Shown here piece by piece: positions 9,201 to 20,540 of a stretch of DNA of 64,000 bases. Under the pieces are notes generated by a model that worked only from the letters and a program-made list of their open reading frames with translations, was not told where the DNA came from and did no database searches. The stretch lies in the NCBI RefSeq assembly GCF_032464895.1, contig NZ_JAWDIC010000001.1, positions 2,232,001 to 2,296,000 on the forward strand, read 5' to 3'. The translations under genes were made by a program, and so were the position numbers. This DNA comes from Phycicoccus sp. M110.8 (GTDB taxonomy: Bacteria; Actinomycetota; Actinomycetes; Actinomycetales; Dermatophilaceae). Every line of letters begins with the position of its first letter. Within the stretch, counting starts at the first letter, position 1.

Positions 9201-9240
9201 GGGGGTGTCAGCGTGATCCATACGTCACGCTGACACCCCC
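9201..9240. repeat. 40-nt palindromic element, copy 1
   Basis: Perfect 16-bp arms (GGGGGTGTCAGCGTGA and its complement) around an 8-base loop TCCATACG. The right arm begins at the stop codon of the broken nuclease-like gene. It is a good hairpin terminator for that gene, but its loop and inner stem are shared with copy 2 at the other end of the gene. Confidence 0.8.
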
Positions 9241-10160
9241 GATGCGGACGTCAGTCGGTGGTGGGCCAACACCACCTGGTCCATGAAGGCCACGGTCTGC
9301 AGCCGCAGCCCGACAAGGTCGATGGTCAGGACCGTCTCGCCGCCGATCGCCAAGGCGTTTCGGCGCAGGTTGTCCGAGCTGACGGCCAGACCGAGCCGGT
9401 GCTGGGCGCCATCGACCTCCACCACCAGGGGGCAGTCGCGCCACCTGACGTCGAGGTAGATCCGGCCCAAGGGTCCGTGGCGGACCACCTGGCGCTCGGG
9501 TTCGGGAAGTCCGCGCTCACGGCAGAACCCGGCGAAGTCGAGCTCGCCCAGCGACTGTGCGTCGTCACGGACGTCACAGACCAGCTGCCTGATGAAGGCG
9601 GTGCGGCCGTAGTGGGCTCCGGGCCAGCGAACCGGGCACAGGTCTTTGGCGCGGACGATCCGCTGTTGGACCGACATGCAGACGATGAGGGCCGCCTGTC
9701 GGTCCGACACGGCCCACTGTGCTGCCCGGACGGTGGCGACCTGCGGGCGAACGCGCGGAAGACCGGCCGCGATGGTGTCATCGTCACGCGTGTCCCGAAC
9801 CCGGTGCACGCGCACGCCGGGCACCCGCACGGACTGTTCCTCGTGGTCGACGGACACGTGGACGCAGTCCGTGTCGAAGCCGGTGAGGCCCGCCGCGACC
9901 AGCGCCGAGACCCCGTCGACGCGCGCGCCGCGGCCCGTCTCCCAGACGGCGCGCCAGAGCTCGGCCGTGGGCGACAGTCAACCGGTGTGCACGGCAACGG
10001 TCTGCTTGCCGTGCAGGGCCCAGCGTCCTGCCTTGGCCTCACCGGCGACGGCCCACCGGTCGATGCCGGCTTCTCTGAGGGCGACTCGTGACACGACCCC
10101 GTCATGCGCAGCAGCCAGTTCCGCTGCTCGGCGTCGTCGCTCCCGTCCCTGCAGGGTCAT
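9225..10160 (-). pseudogene. AbiEi-type N-terminal domain plus DUF559/Vsr-like nuclease domain, interrupted by one TGA
   Basis: Reading from the ATG at 10160, one frame runs 311 codons to 9225 with a single internal TGA at 9980-9978. Before it: a winged-helix AbiEi-like start (A-A-E-L-A-A-A-H-D-G-V-V-S-R). After it the frame resumes at once with S-P-T-A-E-L-W-R-A-V-W-E, and ends in a DUF559-like core Y-L-D-V-R-W-R-D ... V-V-E-V-D-G-A-Q-H that fits a PD-(D/E)xK restriction-endonuclease fold. No frameshift is present, so one substitution (for example CGA to TGA) or a sequencing error explains the break. Related genes are numerous in actinobacteria and often called antitoxin-like; function is unproven. 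It is flanked by two related 40-nt palindromes. Confidence 0.75.
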
Positions 10161-10266
10161 CCTGCGATGGTGCTGTGAGCCGTCTCGACAGGGTGGTGCC
10201 GCCGAGGAAGGTTGTGGACGCTCGCCCGGGCGACGCGTGCCTGTGGAACGTCGCCGTCACCACTCG

Positions 10267-10314
10267 CTTTGGGGGTGCAGCCGTGACGAATGGCTCACCT
10301 CTGCACCCCCAAAG
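10267..10314. repeat. 40-nt palindromic element, copy 2
   Basis: Arms CTTTGGGGGTGCAG and CTGCACCCCCAAAG (14 bp, perfect) with an inner GTGA/TCAC pair. Read on the minus strand, the central 40 nt align without gaps to copy 1; the ends GGGGGTG/CACCCCC and the core GTGA-N-CCAT-N-CGTCAC are the same. It follows the dioxygenase gene and may terminate it. Confidence 0.78.
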
Positions 10315-10336
10315 CTGGAAGAAGGTGGGGCGAGGG

Positions 10337-11146
10337 TCAGGCGAACTGCCAGGAGCGCTTGCTCAGGCCGAACCAGAAGCCGTCGATGACGCTCTCGTTC
10401 TCCAGCGAGCCCGACTCGTAGGCCGCCCCGAGGCTGACGTACAGCGGCGCCCAGTGCTCGGTCCGAGGGTGCGCCTCCCGGGCCGCAGGGGCCTTGTGCA
10501 CGAAGTCGAGGATCGCGTCGACGTCCTGGCGCGCGAGCGCCTCGGCCGCCCAGTGGTCGAACTCGCTCGAGGCCGCCGGGGGCGTCCCGTCGGGGCCCCC
10601 GCCCGGGTTGAACCAGCGCAGGTTGTGGGTGGTGAATCCGGACCCGACGATGAGCGTGCCCTCGTCGCGGAGCGGGGCGAGCCGGCGCCCCAGGTCGAAC
10701 AGGGTCCGCGGGTCGAGGGTCGGCATCGACATCTGCAGCACCGGCACGTCGGCCTCGGGGTACATCTCGACGAGGGGCACGTAGGCGCCGTGGTCCAGGC
10801 CGCGCGTCTCGTCCCGGTGCACGGGGTTCTCGGTCGTGTGGACCAGCCGCTCCACCGACGCCGCGAGCTCCGGCGCGCCCGGCGCGGCATACGTCACCTC
10901 GTAGTAGTGCCGCGGGAAGCCCCAGAAGTCGTAGACGAGCGGGACGTCGCCGGAGGTCGCGGACAGCGAGAGCGGCGCCTCCTCCCAGTGCGCCGACACC
11001 ATGAGGATGTTGGCCGGCTTGCCGAACCGGCCCGACCAGTCGGCGAGCTGGCGGGTCCACACCGGGTCGTCCGCGAGCGGAGGGGCGCCGTGGCTGAGGT
11101 ACAGGACCGGCTGGCGCTCCGGCGTCGACCCCGTCGAGGTGCTCAT
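10337..11146 (-). CDS. Class III extradiol dioxygenase, LigB/DODA family
   Basis: A 269-residue non-heme metal enzyme of the 4,5-DOPA dioxygenase type. Probable metal or active-site histidines lie in Y-L-S-H-G-A-P, V-S-A-H-W-E, H-G-A-Y-V-P-L and G-S-G-F-T-T-H-N-L. Bacterial members (YgiD-like) cleave catechols or act as quinol-protective enzymes; the physiological substrate is unknown. ATG 11146 is chosen over an in-frame start 12 codons upstream because a -35/-10 pair ends six bases before it, which predicts a leaderless mRNA. Confidence 0.85.
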   Translation of the reverse strand: MSTSTGSTPERQPVLYLSHGAPPLADDPVWTRQLADWSGRFGKPANILMVSAHWEEAPLSLSATSGDVPLVYDFWGFPRHYYEVTYAAPGAPELAASVERLVHTTENPVHRDETRGLDHGAYVPLVEMYPEADVPVLQMSMPTLDPRTLFDLGRRLAPLRDEGTLIVGSGFTTHNLRWFNPGGGPDGTPPAASSEFDHWAAEALARQDVDAILDFVHKAPAAREAHPRTEHWAPLYVSLGAAYESGSLENESVIDGFWFGLSKRSWQFA

Positions 11147-11152
11147 GCGTAC

Positions 11153-11182
11153 AGCATACGCTCGAGACAATTTAACTTTCAA
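11153..11182 (-). promoter_or_regulatory. Promoter of the dioxygenase gene, leaderless type
   Basis: On the minus strand TTGAAA (11182-11177) and TATGCT (11158-11153) are separated by 18 bp, and TATGCT ends six bases before the ATG. The AT-rich stretch AGTTGAAAGTTAAATTG around the -35 stands out from the GC-rich surroundings and could hold a MarR-type operator. Confidence 0.6.
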
Positions 11183-11328
11183 CTACTGGTATGCCGATGC
11201 GGCGGCACAGCGCGGACGGCGAGACCGCCACCAGCCGACTTGACCGCCTCGGCTACCGTCTCTTGCGTTGCCATGTCCACGCAGCGACGAATCCGCTGCA
11301 CATGGGAGCAGGACGGCAGGTTGGATCT

Positions 11329-14115
<2,787 letters not shown>

Positions 14116-14124
<9 letters not shown>

Positions 14125-14175
14125 CCCGCGAAGTCCTGACCCGCGAAGTCCTGACCCGACCAGTCCTGAGACGAG
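14116..14175 (+). repeat. 15-bp tandem repeat spanning the topA stop codon
   Basis: Units AAGTCCTGACCCGCG at 14116-14130 and 14131-14145 are identical, the third (14146-14160) differs in one base and a fourth is diverged. The TGA at 14122-14124 that ends topA recurs in each unit. Confidence 0.8.
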
Positions 14176-14185
14176 CAGCCTCGCG

Positions 14186-15556
14186 ATGACGCCTTCCCTC
14201 GACCCTTCCACCAGCCGGCAGCTGTCGCTGCGCCTCGCCAAAGAGCAGTCGCAGCAACGGCTTCCGTCGGTCGCCGCTGCGCTGGTGCGCGACGGTGAGG
14301 TCGTCTGGTCCGGTGCCGTGGGCACGCTCGACGGCCGCAGCGGTGGGGAGCCGGCCGGCACCGGCACGCAGTACCGCATCGGCTCGATCACCAAGACCTT
14401 CGTGGCGGTCGAGGTGATGCGGCTGCGCGACGAGGGCCGGCTCGACCTGTCCGACACGGTCGTCGCGCTGCTGCCCGAGGTGGAGGGGTCGGACTTCGCC
14501 GGCGTGACCGTCGCCCAGCTCCTGTCGCACAGCTCGGGCCTGCAGGCCGAGACCAGCGGGCCGTGGTGGGAGCGCACCGCGGGCGACGACTGGGCGGCGC
14601 TGCTCGCCAGCCGGCCGACGCTTCGGTTCCGCCCCGGTGCCCGCTTCCACTACTCCAACGTCGGGTATGCCGTCCTCGGCGAGGTCGCTGCGCGGCTGCG
14701 CGGGGTGCCGTGGCACGACGCCGTGCGCACCTCGCTGCTCGAGCCGCTCGGCATGACCCGGACGACCACGCGCCCGCAGGCACCCGCGGCCCCGGGCTGG
14801 GGCGTCCACCCGCTCGCGGACCTGCTCCACGTCGAGCCCGAGCACGACGCGGGAGCGATGGCCCCGGCCGGCCAGCTGTGGTCCACAGCGGAGGACCTCT
14901 CGCGCTGGGCCGCCTTCCTCGCCGGCCGCACCGAGGGGCTGCTCGACCCCGCGACCCTCGAGGAGATGTGCCTGCCGATCGTGGTCAACGACAGCCCCGG
15001 CCAGGCGTGGACCGCCGCGCACGGGCTCGGCTGGCAGGTGTGGAACCTCGAGGGCCGCCGGTATGCCGGCCACGGCGGCTCGATGCCCGGCTTCCTGGCG
15101 TCGCTGCGGGTCGACCGCGAGAGCGGCGACGGCTGCGTGCTGTTCGCCAACGCCACCTCCGGGATGTCGCCCGCGCTGTCGCAGGACCTGCTCACCCTGC
15201 TCTCCGAGCGGGAGCCGGTCGCGCCGACGCCGTGGTCGGCCGACGCCTCCCAGGTGGACGGCCTCGAGCTGGTGGGCGACTGGTACTGGGGCACGACGGC
15301 ATACACGCTGCGGCTCGCGGACGACGGGCACCTGGTCCTCGGGGAGCCGGGGGTGCACCGCGGGTCGCGGTTCCGTCCCCTCGGGGCCGGCTGGGTCGGG
15401 CTCGACGGGTACCACGAGGGCGAGCCGCTGGTGGCGGTGCGGGACGCGCAGGGCCGGATCGGGCACCTCGACCTGGGCTCGTTCCGGTTCACCCGGACCC
15501 CGTACGACCCGGCCGCCGACGTGCCCGGTGACGTGCACCCCGACCGCTGGCACTGA
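14186..15556 (+). CDS. Serine hydrolase, class C beta-lactamase/penicillin-binding-like family
   Basis: A 456-residue protein with the three active-site motifs of the family: S-I-T-K (SxxK) in I-G-S-I-T-K-T-F, Y-S-N (YxN) in F-H-Y-S-N-V-G-Y, and H-G-G-S-M-P-G in the position of the third motif. A C-terminal beta-rich domain of about 110 residues follows. No signal peptide is visible, which argues for an esterase or peptidase acting in the cytoplasm rather than a periplasmic beta-lactamase. It starts 62 bp after topA and may be read from the same transcript. Confidence 0.85.
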   Translation: MTPSLDPSTSRQLSLRLAKEQSQQRLPSVAAALVRDGEVVWSGAVGTLDGRSGGEPAGTGTQYRIGSITKTFVAVEVMRLRDEGRLDLSDTVVALLPEVEGSDFAGVTVAQLLSHSSGLQAETSGPWWERTAGDDWAALLASRPTLRFRPGARFHYSNVGYAVLGEVAARLRGVPWHDAVRTSLLEPLGMTRTTTRPQAPAAPGWGVHPLADLLHVEPEHDAGAMAPAGQLWSTAEDLSRWAAFLAGRTEGLLDPATLEEMCLPIVVNDSPGQAWTAAHGLGWQVWNLEGRRYAGHGGSMPGFLASLRVDRESGDGCVLFANATSGMSPALSQDLLTLLSEREPVAPTPWSADASQVDGLELVGDWYWGTTAYTLRLADDGHLVLGEPGVHRGSRFRPLGAGWVGLDGYHEGEPLVAVRDAQGRIGHLDLGSFRFTRTPYDPAADVPGDVHPDRWH

Positions 15557-15569
15557 GCTCCCGGTACGG

Positions 15570-15637
15570 GCGCCACGTGTGGCGCGGGTACATGTCCGGT
15601 CCGGTTTGTGTGGATGACCCGGCCATGTCCGACATGG
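15570..15637. promoter_or_regulatory. Two small palindromes in the leader of the amino acid transporter operon
   Basis: GCGCCAC-GT-GTGGCGC (15570-15585) follows the hydrolase stop and could terminate it. CCATGTC-C-GACATGG (15623-15637) lies about 75 bases before the first transporter gene and is a plausible operator. Confidence 0.4.
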
Positions 15638-15710
15638 TGGGGCGGCCCTAGGGTTTCGGGAACCGCGACGGGTACCCCCGCCCGTCGCCAGCCCGCACGA
15701 GGAGGTGCCG

Positions 15711-16484
15711 GTGCCGACCGAGGCCACCCATGGCTCCGCGCAGACGCTGCTGGAGACCCGCGGGCTCACCAAGGAGTTCCGCGGCTTCCGGGCTGTCTCC
15801 GACGTCAGTCTCGAGGTCGCCGAGGGCACCGTCCACGCGCTCGTCGGTCCCAACGGTGCCGGCAAGACCACCCTGTTCAACCTGCTGACCGGGTTCCTCT
15901 CGCCCACGTCGGGGACGATCTCCTTCGGGGGCCAGGACATCACCGGGCTGCAGCCCGAGCAGGTCGCTCACCGCGGCATCGCCCGGTCGTTCCAGATCAC
16001 CAGCCTCTTCGACCAGATGAGCGCGGTCGACCACGTCGAGCTGGCGCTCGCCTCCCCGACGGGCCTCGGCTACCGGTTCTGGCGCTCCTCGCGGCAGATG
16101 CGACAGTTCCGAGACCGCGCGATGGAGCTGCTCGACGAGGTGGGCCTCGCCGACCGGTCGGGCGCAGCGGCCGGCTCACTGGCATACGGCCAGAAGCGTG
16201 CCCTCGAGCTCGCCCTGGCGCTCGCGCTGGACCCCAAGCTGCTGCTGCTCGACGAGCCGACGGCCGGGATGGGCCTGGAGGACGTCGACCGCACCATCGC
16301 GCTGGTCAAGAAGGTCTCGGCCGGCCGCACGGTCGTCTTCGTCGACCACAACATGCACGTCGTCGGCTCCCTCGCCGACACCGTCACCGTGCTCCAGTCG
16401 GGGCAGGTCCTCGCGCAGGGGACCTACGACGCGGTGCGCAACGACGAGCGCGTGATCACCGCCTACCTCGGACAGGCCGGGTGA
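15711..16484 (+). CDS. livG: Branched-chain amino acid type ABC transporter ATP-binding protein LivG
   Basis: A 257-residue ATPase of the HAAT family. Walker A is G-P-N-G-A-G-K-T-T, followed by L-F-N-L-L-T-G-F as in LivG. The signature region is S-L-A-Y-G-Q-K-R, Walker B L-L-L-L-D-E-P-T-A-G-M-G, and the H-loop F-V-D-H-N-M. GTG 15711 is preferred over GTG 15705 because GGAGG ends six bases before it. First gene of a five-gene transporter cluster: two ATPases, binding protein, two permeases. Confidence 0.9.
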   Translation: MPTEATHGSAQTLLETRGLTKEFRGFRAVSDVSLEVAEGTVHALVGPNGAGKTTLFNLLTGFLSPTSGTISFGGQDITGLQPEQVAHRGIARSFQITSLFDQMSAVDHVELALASPTGLGYRFWRSSRQMRQFRDRAMELLDEVGLADRSGAAAGSLAYGQKRALELALALALDPKLLLLDEPTAGMGLEDVDRTIALVKKVSAGRTVVFVDHNMHVVGSLADTVTVLQSGQVLAQGTYDAVRNDERVITAYLGQAG

Positions 16485-16488
16485 CCCC

Positions 16489-17196
16489 ATGACCGACACC
16501 GCCACCCTCGAGCTGTCCGGCCTCTCGGCCTGGTACGGCGAGGCGCGCGTCCTCACCGACGTCGACCTGCAGGTCCGTCCCGGCGAGGTCGTCACGCTGG
16601 TGGGCCGCAACGGCGCGGGCAAGACCACGCTGCTGCGCTCGGTGATGGGCCTGCACCGCCAGGTCCAGGGGACCGTCTCGTGGGACGGCAAGGACCTCGG
16701 CCGCACGAGCCCCGACCGCCGCGCCAAGGCCGGGATCGGCTGGGTCCCCGACGACCGCGGCATCTACTCGACCCTGTCGGTGGCGGAGAACCTGCGGCTC
16801 CCGCCGGTCACCTCCGACGCGGCGTGGAGCCTGGAGCAGGTCTACGAGCAGTTCCCCGTCCTGCACGAGCGGCGCGACTTCCCGGGCACCAAGCTCTCCG
16901 GCGGCGAGCAGCAGATGCTGGCCATCGCCCGGGTCCTTCGGATGGGCTCGCGCCTGCTGCTGCTCGACGAGCCCAGCGAGGGCCTCGCGCCGGTCATCGT
17001 CCAGCGGATCGGCGAGATCATCCGCCAGATCAAGGAGCAGGGCGTCTCGGTCCTGCTCGTCGAGCAGAACGTGAAGTTCGCGTCCACCGTCGCCGACCGG
17101 CACTACCTGCTCGCGCAGGGCCGCGTCGTGGAGTCGCTCGACAACGAGTCCTTCCAGACCCGCACCACCGAGCTGCTCGAGTACCTCGGCATGTAG
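16489..17196 (+). CDS. livF: Branched-chain amino acid type ABC transporter ATP-binding protein LivF
   Basis: The second ATPase, 235 residues. Walker A G-R-N-G-A-G-K-T-T, signature K-L-S-G-G-E-Q-Q-M-L, Walker B L-L-L-L-D-E-P-S-E-G-L-A and switch V-E-Q-N-V are all typical of LivF. It begins four bases after livG. In this family LivF and LivG form the ATPase pair below the LivH/LivM channel. Confidence 0.92.
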   Translation: MTDTATLELSGLSAWYGEARVLTDVDLQVRPGEVVTLVGRNGAGKTTLLRSVMGLHRQVQGTVSWDGKDLGRTSPDRRAKAGIGWVPDDRGIYSTLSVAENLRLPPVTSDAAWSLEQVYEQFPVLHERRDFPGTKLSGGEQQMLAIARVLRMGSRLLLLDEPSEGLAPVIVQRIGEIIRQIKEQGVSVLLVEQNVKFASTVADRHYLLAQGRVVESLDNESFQTRTTELLEYLGM

Positions 17197-17247
17197 CACC
17201 CGCCACCCGGCATCCCAACGCACCACCTCGAACCCCCGGAGGGGAAC

Positions 17248-18489
17248 ATGAAGCGCACCCAGACCCTGGCCGTCGTGGCCACCGCCGTCACCGGCAGCCT
17301 CGTGCTCGCCGCCTGCGGCGGAGGAGGCCCGGCCTCGGCCGGCGGCAAGATCAGCGACGGCAAGGTCGTCATCGGCCTGCTCAACGACCAGTCCGGCGTC
17401 TACAAGGACCTGTCCGGCCCGAACTCCAAGGTCGCGATCCAGATGGCGATCGACGACTACAAGGCCAAGTACGGCAGCAAGGCCGTCGCCAAGGACATCG
17501 AGATCGTCTCGGCCGACCACCAGAACAAGCCCGACATCGCCAACACCAAGGCGCAGGAGATGTACGACCGCGACAAGGCCGACATCATCCTCGACGTGCC
17601 CACGTCGTCGGCCGCGCTCGCGGTCGCCACGCAGGCCAAGGCGAAGAAGAAGCTGTTCATCGACATCGGCGCCGGCACCACCGCCCTCACCGGCAAGTCG
17701 TGCAACAAGTACACGTTCCACTGGGCGTACGACACCTACATGCTGGCCTCCGGCAACGGTGCCGCCACCGTCCAGTCCGGCGGCAAGAAGTGGTCGATCG
17801 TCTACCCCGACTACGCCTTCGGCCAGGACATGACCAAGTCCTACAGTGCGGCCGTCGAGCGCGCCGGCGGCACGGTGCAGCAGAAGATCGCCACGCCGTT
17901 CCCCAACGACAACTACGCCACCTTCATCACCAAGGCCGCCGCGTCCAAGCCGGACGTCATCGGCATCATGGCCGCCGGTGGCGACCTGGTGAACTTCATC
18001 AAGCAGTTCAACCAGTCCGGCATCGCCAGCACCACCAAGCTGGCCGTCGGCCTCATGTTCATCACCGACATCCACAACCTCGGCGTCGACCAGTTCAACG
18101 GCACCACCTTCACCGACGCCTGGTACTGGAACTTCGACCAGCAGAACCGCGCCTGGGCCGACAAGTTCATGGCCAAGACCAAGGTCCGCCCGTCGTTCGC
18201 CCACGCCGGCAACTACTCCGCGGCGCTGAACTACCTCGAGGCCGTCCAGGCCGCCGGCACCGACAACAGCGACGCCGTGGTCAAGCAGCTCGAGGGCAAG
18301 AAGATCAACGACATGTTCCTGCGCAACGGCGAGGTCCGGGCGGCCGACCACAACGTCGTCCACGACGTCTACCAGGTCAAGGTCAAGAGCAAGGACCAGG
18401 TCAAGGAGGAGTGGGACCTCGAGCAGGTCATCAAGACCATCCCCGCCTCCGAGGCCTACGCGCCGCCGTCGCCCGACTGCACGATGTGA
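17248..18489 (+). CDS. ABC transporter substrate-binding lipoprotein (periplasmic-binding-protein type 1 fold)
   Basis: A 413-residue lipoprotein: signal sequence ending in the lipobox L-A-A-C with Cys23, a Gly-rich linker, then a LivK/amide-binding fold beginning I-G-L-L-N-D-Q-S-G-V-Y. It captures the substrate outside the membrane and hands it to the LivH/LivM permeases downstream. The family binds amino acids, amides or urea-like compounds; the ligand cannot be told here. GGAGGGG precedes the ATG. A strong hairpin after the gene may keep its mRNA in excess over the permease part. Confidence 0.9.
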   Translation: MKRTQTLAVVATAVTGSLVLAACGGGGPASAGGKISDGKVVIGLLNDQSGVYKDLSGPNSKVAIQMAIDDYKAKYGSKAVAKDIEIVSADHQNKPDIANTKAQEMYDRDKADIILDVPTSSAALAVATQAKAKKKLFIDIGAGTTALTGKSCNKYTFHWAYDTYMLASGNGAATVQSGGKKWSIVYPDYAFGQDMTKSYSAAVERAGGTVQQKIATPFPNDNYATFITKAAASKPDVIGIMAAGGDLVNFIKQFNQSGIASTTKLAVGLMFITDIHNLGVDQFNGTTFTDAWYWNFDQQNRAWADKFMAKTKVRPSFAHAGNYSAALNYLEAVQAAGTDNSDAVVKQLEGKKINDMFLRNGEVRAADHNVVHDVYQVKVKSKDQVKEEWDLEQVIKTIPASEAYAPPSPDCTM

Positions 18490-18540
18490 CAGCTCCCCTC
18501 GTCAAGACCGCGCAAGGGCAACGCCTTTCGAGATCCTGAG

Positions 18541-18570
18541 GTATGCCGCCCGCCCACCCGGGCGGGCGGC
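18541..18570 (+). terminator. Attenuating hairpin between binding protein and permease genes
   Basis: An 11-bp perfect stem GCCGCCCGCCC/GGGCGGGCGGC with loop ACCC, starting in a GTATGCCG octamer (18541-18548). Such hairpins inside transporter operons usually lower expression of the membrane genes relative to the binding protein. Confidence 0.65.
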
Positions 18571-18621
18571 ACGCCGCCGGCGTCCGACCACCGCCACCGA
18601 CCTGCACGAGAGGACCTCCCG

Positions 18622-19491
18622 GTGAGCCAGTTCCTGCAGTACACCCTCCAAGGCCTCGCGGCCGGCGGGTTCTACGCGCTCGCCGCGCTGGGGCTGGCCG
18701 TCATCTTCGGCGTGCTCGGCGTCGTCAACTTCAGCCACGGCGCCTGCTACATGCTCGGCGCCATGGCCTCGGCCCTGCTGCTGAAGAACCTGCACCTCGG
18801 CTTCTGGCCGGCGCTGGTCATCGTCCCGGTGCTCATGTTCGTCTTCGGCGTCGTCATCGAGCGGCTGTTCGTGCAGTGGCTGCTCAAGCTGGACCCGCTC
18901 TACAACTTCCTGCTGACCTTCGGGCTGACGCTGTTCACCGTCGACCTGATGAAGCGGCTCTACGGCGTCTCGTCCCAGCCGTACGAGGTGCCTGCCGGGC
19001 TGCGCGGACGGCTCAGCCTGGGCAGCGTCGACCTGTCGACCTACCAGCTGTTCGCCGCCGGGTTCTCCCTGCTCGTCTGCGCCGCCGTCTGGCTGGTGCT
19101 CACCAAGACCCGCGTCGGCATGATCGTCCGCGCCTCGACCGAGGACGCCGAGCGGTCGCGGGCCCTCGGCATCAACGTCGCGAGGTGGGTGACCCCGGTG
19201 TTCGGCTTCGGCATCGCCCTGGCCGGCCTGTCGGGCGTGCTCGCCGCTCCCTACCGCGCGATCGACGCGGACATGGGGTCGAACTTCGTCATCATCCTGT
19301 TCGCGATCGTCGTCATCGGCGGCCTCGGCTCGATCCTCGGCGCGGTCGTCGCCGGCTTCCTCGTGGGCCTGGTCGAGGCGTACGGGCAGGGGTACTACGG
19401 CCAGATCTCCCAGGTCCTGATCTTCGTGCTCATGGCCCTGGTCGTCCTGGTCCGGCCCAGCGGCCTGTTCGGCCGGGAGGAGTCAGCATGA
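18622..19491 (+). CDS. livH: Branched-chain amino acid type ABC transporter permease LivH
   Basis: A 289-residue permease with about eight helices. The start Q-Y-T-L-Q-G-L-A-A-G-G-F-Y-A-L-A-A-L-G-L and the segment G-V-V-N-F-S-H-G are hallmarks of LivH. GTG start with a GAGAGGA ribosome site; the stop overlaps the next gene as ATGA, so the two permeases are translationally coupled. Confidence 0.93.
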   Translation: MSQFLQYTLQGLAAGGFYALAALGLAVIFGVLGVVNFSHGACYMLGAMASALLLKNLHLGFWPALVIVPVLMFVFGVVIERLFVQWLLKLDPLYNFLLTFGLTLFTVDLMKRLYGVSSQPYEVPAGLRGRLSLGSVDLSTYQLFAAGFSLLVCAAVWLVLTKTRVGMIVRASTEDAERSRALGINVARWVTPVFGFGIALAGLSGVLAAPYRAIDADMGSNFVIILFAIVVIGGLGSILGAVVAGFLVGLVEAYGQGYYGQISQVLIFVLMALVVLVRPSGLFGREESA

Positions 19492-20513
19492 GCTCGCAGC
19501 TGGAGCAGCGCGTCGACGTCGAGCTGCCCACCGGCCCGGTGGTCGGGGAGCGCAGGGCGGTCGTCCGGTGGGTCGTGCTCGCCCTCGGGCTCGTGGTCAC
19601 CCTGGCCCTGCCGTGGTTCATCTACCCGCCGGTCGCCATGGACATCGCGGCCTGGGCGCTGTTCGCGATCTCGGTCGACCTGCTGCTCGGCTACACGGGG
19701 CTGCTGTCGTTCGGTCACGCGGCCTTCTGGGGCACGTCGGCATACACGACCGGGCTCATCGCCACGAACCTCGGCCTGCCCTTCCCGGTCGCCGTCCTCG
19801 GCGGCGCCGTCGTCGCGATGGTGCTCGCGGTGCCGATCGGCTACCTCTCCGTGCGGCGTACGGGCATCTACTTCGCCATGGTGACGCTGGCGTTCGCGCA
19901 GATGATCTACTTCATCGCCAACCAGTGGCGTGACGTCACCGGCGGGGAGAACGGCCTGCAGGGGATCCCGAAGAACCTCGGTGGCCTCACCGACCTCATC
20001 AACTCCGACGCGTTCTACTTCTACTACGCCGCCCTCCCGCTGATCCTGCTCGGCGTGTTCATCGCCTGGCGCGCGGTCAACAGCCCGTTCGGGCGGGTGC
20101 TCGTCGCCATCCGCGACAACCCGGCGCGAGCGCGGGCGCTCGGCTTCGACGTCGAGCGGTACAAGATCATGGCGTTCGTGCTGTCGGCCGGCCTCGCGGG
20201 TCTGGCCGGCGGCGTCTTCTCCATCAGCCACGGTTTCGCGTCGTTGCAGGAGCTGGTCTGGACGACGTCGGGCAAGGTCGTGCTCATCACCGTCCTGGGC
20301 GGCATCGGCACCCTGTGGGGCCCGGCCGTCGGCGCAGCGCTCGTCGTCATCCTCGAGGACCAGCTCGCGTCGTCCGGGTTCGAGGGCACGGGCATCATCA
20401 CCGGCGCGATCTTCGTCGTGATCGTCCTCGCCTTCCGCCACGGCATCTGGGGAACCGCCCGCAACGGTCTGGTCGCCCTGATGCGCAAGCGGCGCCACGC
20501 CCGCGACGTCTGA
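19488..20513 (+). CDS. livM: Branched-chain amino acid type ABC transporter permease LivM
   Basis: The second permease, 341 residues, with a longer N-terminal cytoplasmic segment and about nine to ten helices. The stretch L-L-G-Y-T-G-L-L-S-F-G-H-A-A-F-W-G is the LivM signature, and A-I-R-D-N-P-A-R-A-R-A-L-G is the conserved cytoplasmic coupling loop. It overlaps livH by four bases and ends 27 bp before the convergent TetR gene. Confidence 0.93.
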   Translation: MSSQLEQRVDVELPTGPVVGERRAVVRWVVLALGLVVTLALPWFIYPPVAMDIAAWALFAISVDLLLGYTGLLSFGHAAFWGTSAYTTGLIATNLGLPFPVAVLGGAVVAMVLAVPIGYLSVRRTGIYFAMVTLAFAQMIYFIANQWRDVTGGENGLQGIPKNLGGLTDLINSDAFYFYYAALPLILLGVFIAWRAVNSPFGRVLVAIRDNPARARALGFDVERYKIMAFVLSAGLAGLAGGVFSISHGFASLQELVWTTSGKVVLITVLGGIGTLWGPAVGAALVVILEDQLASSGFEGTGIITGAIFVVIVLAFRHGIWGTARNGLVALMRKRRHARDV

Positions 20514-20540
20514 AGCCCCGAAGGCTCGGGGAGGCGCGCC

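Noticed and set aside
15644-15675. SigB-type promoter before livG (GTTT and GGGTAC)
   Set aside because: Spacing is 13 bp, too short compared with 15-16 at the other four sites, and a nutrient transporter is not an expected target.
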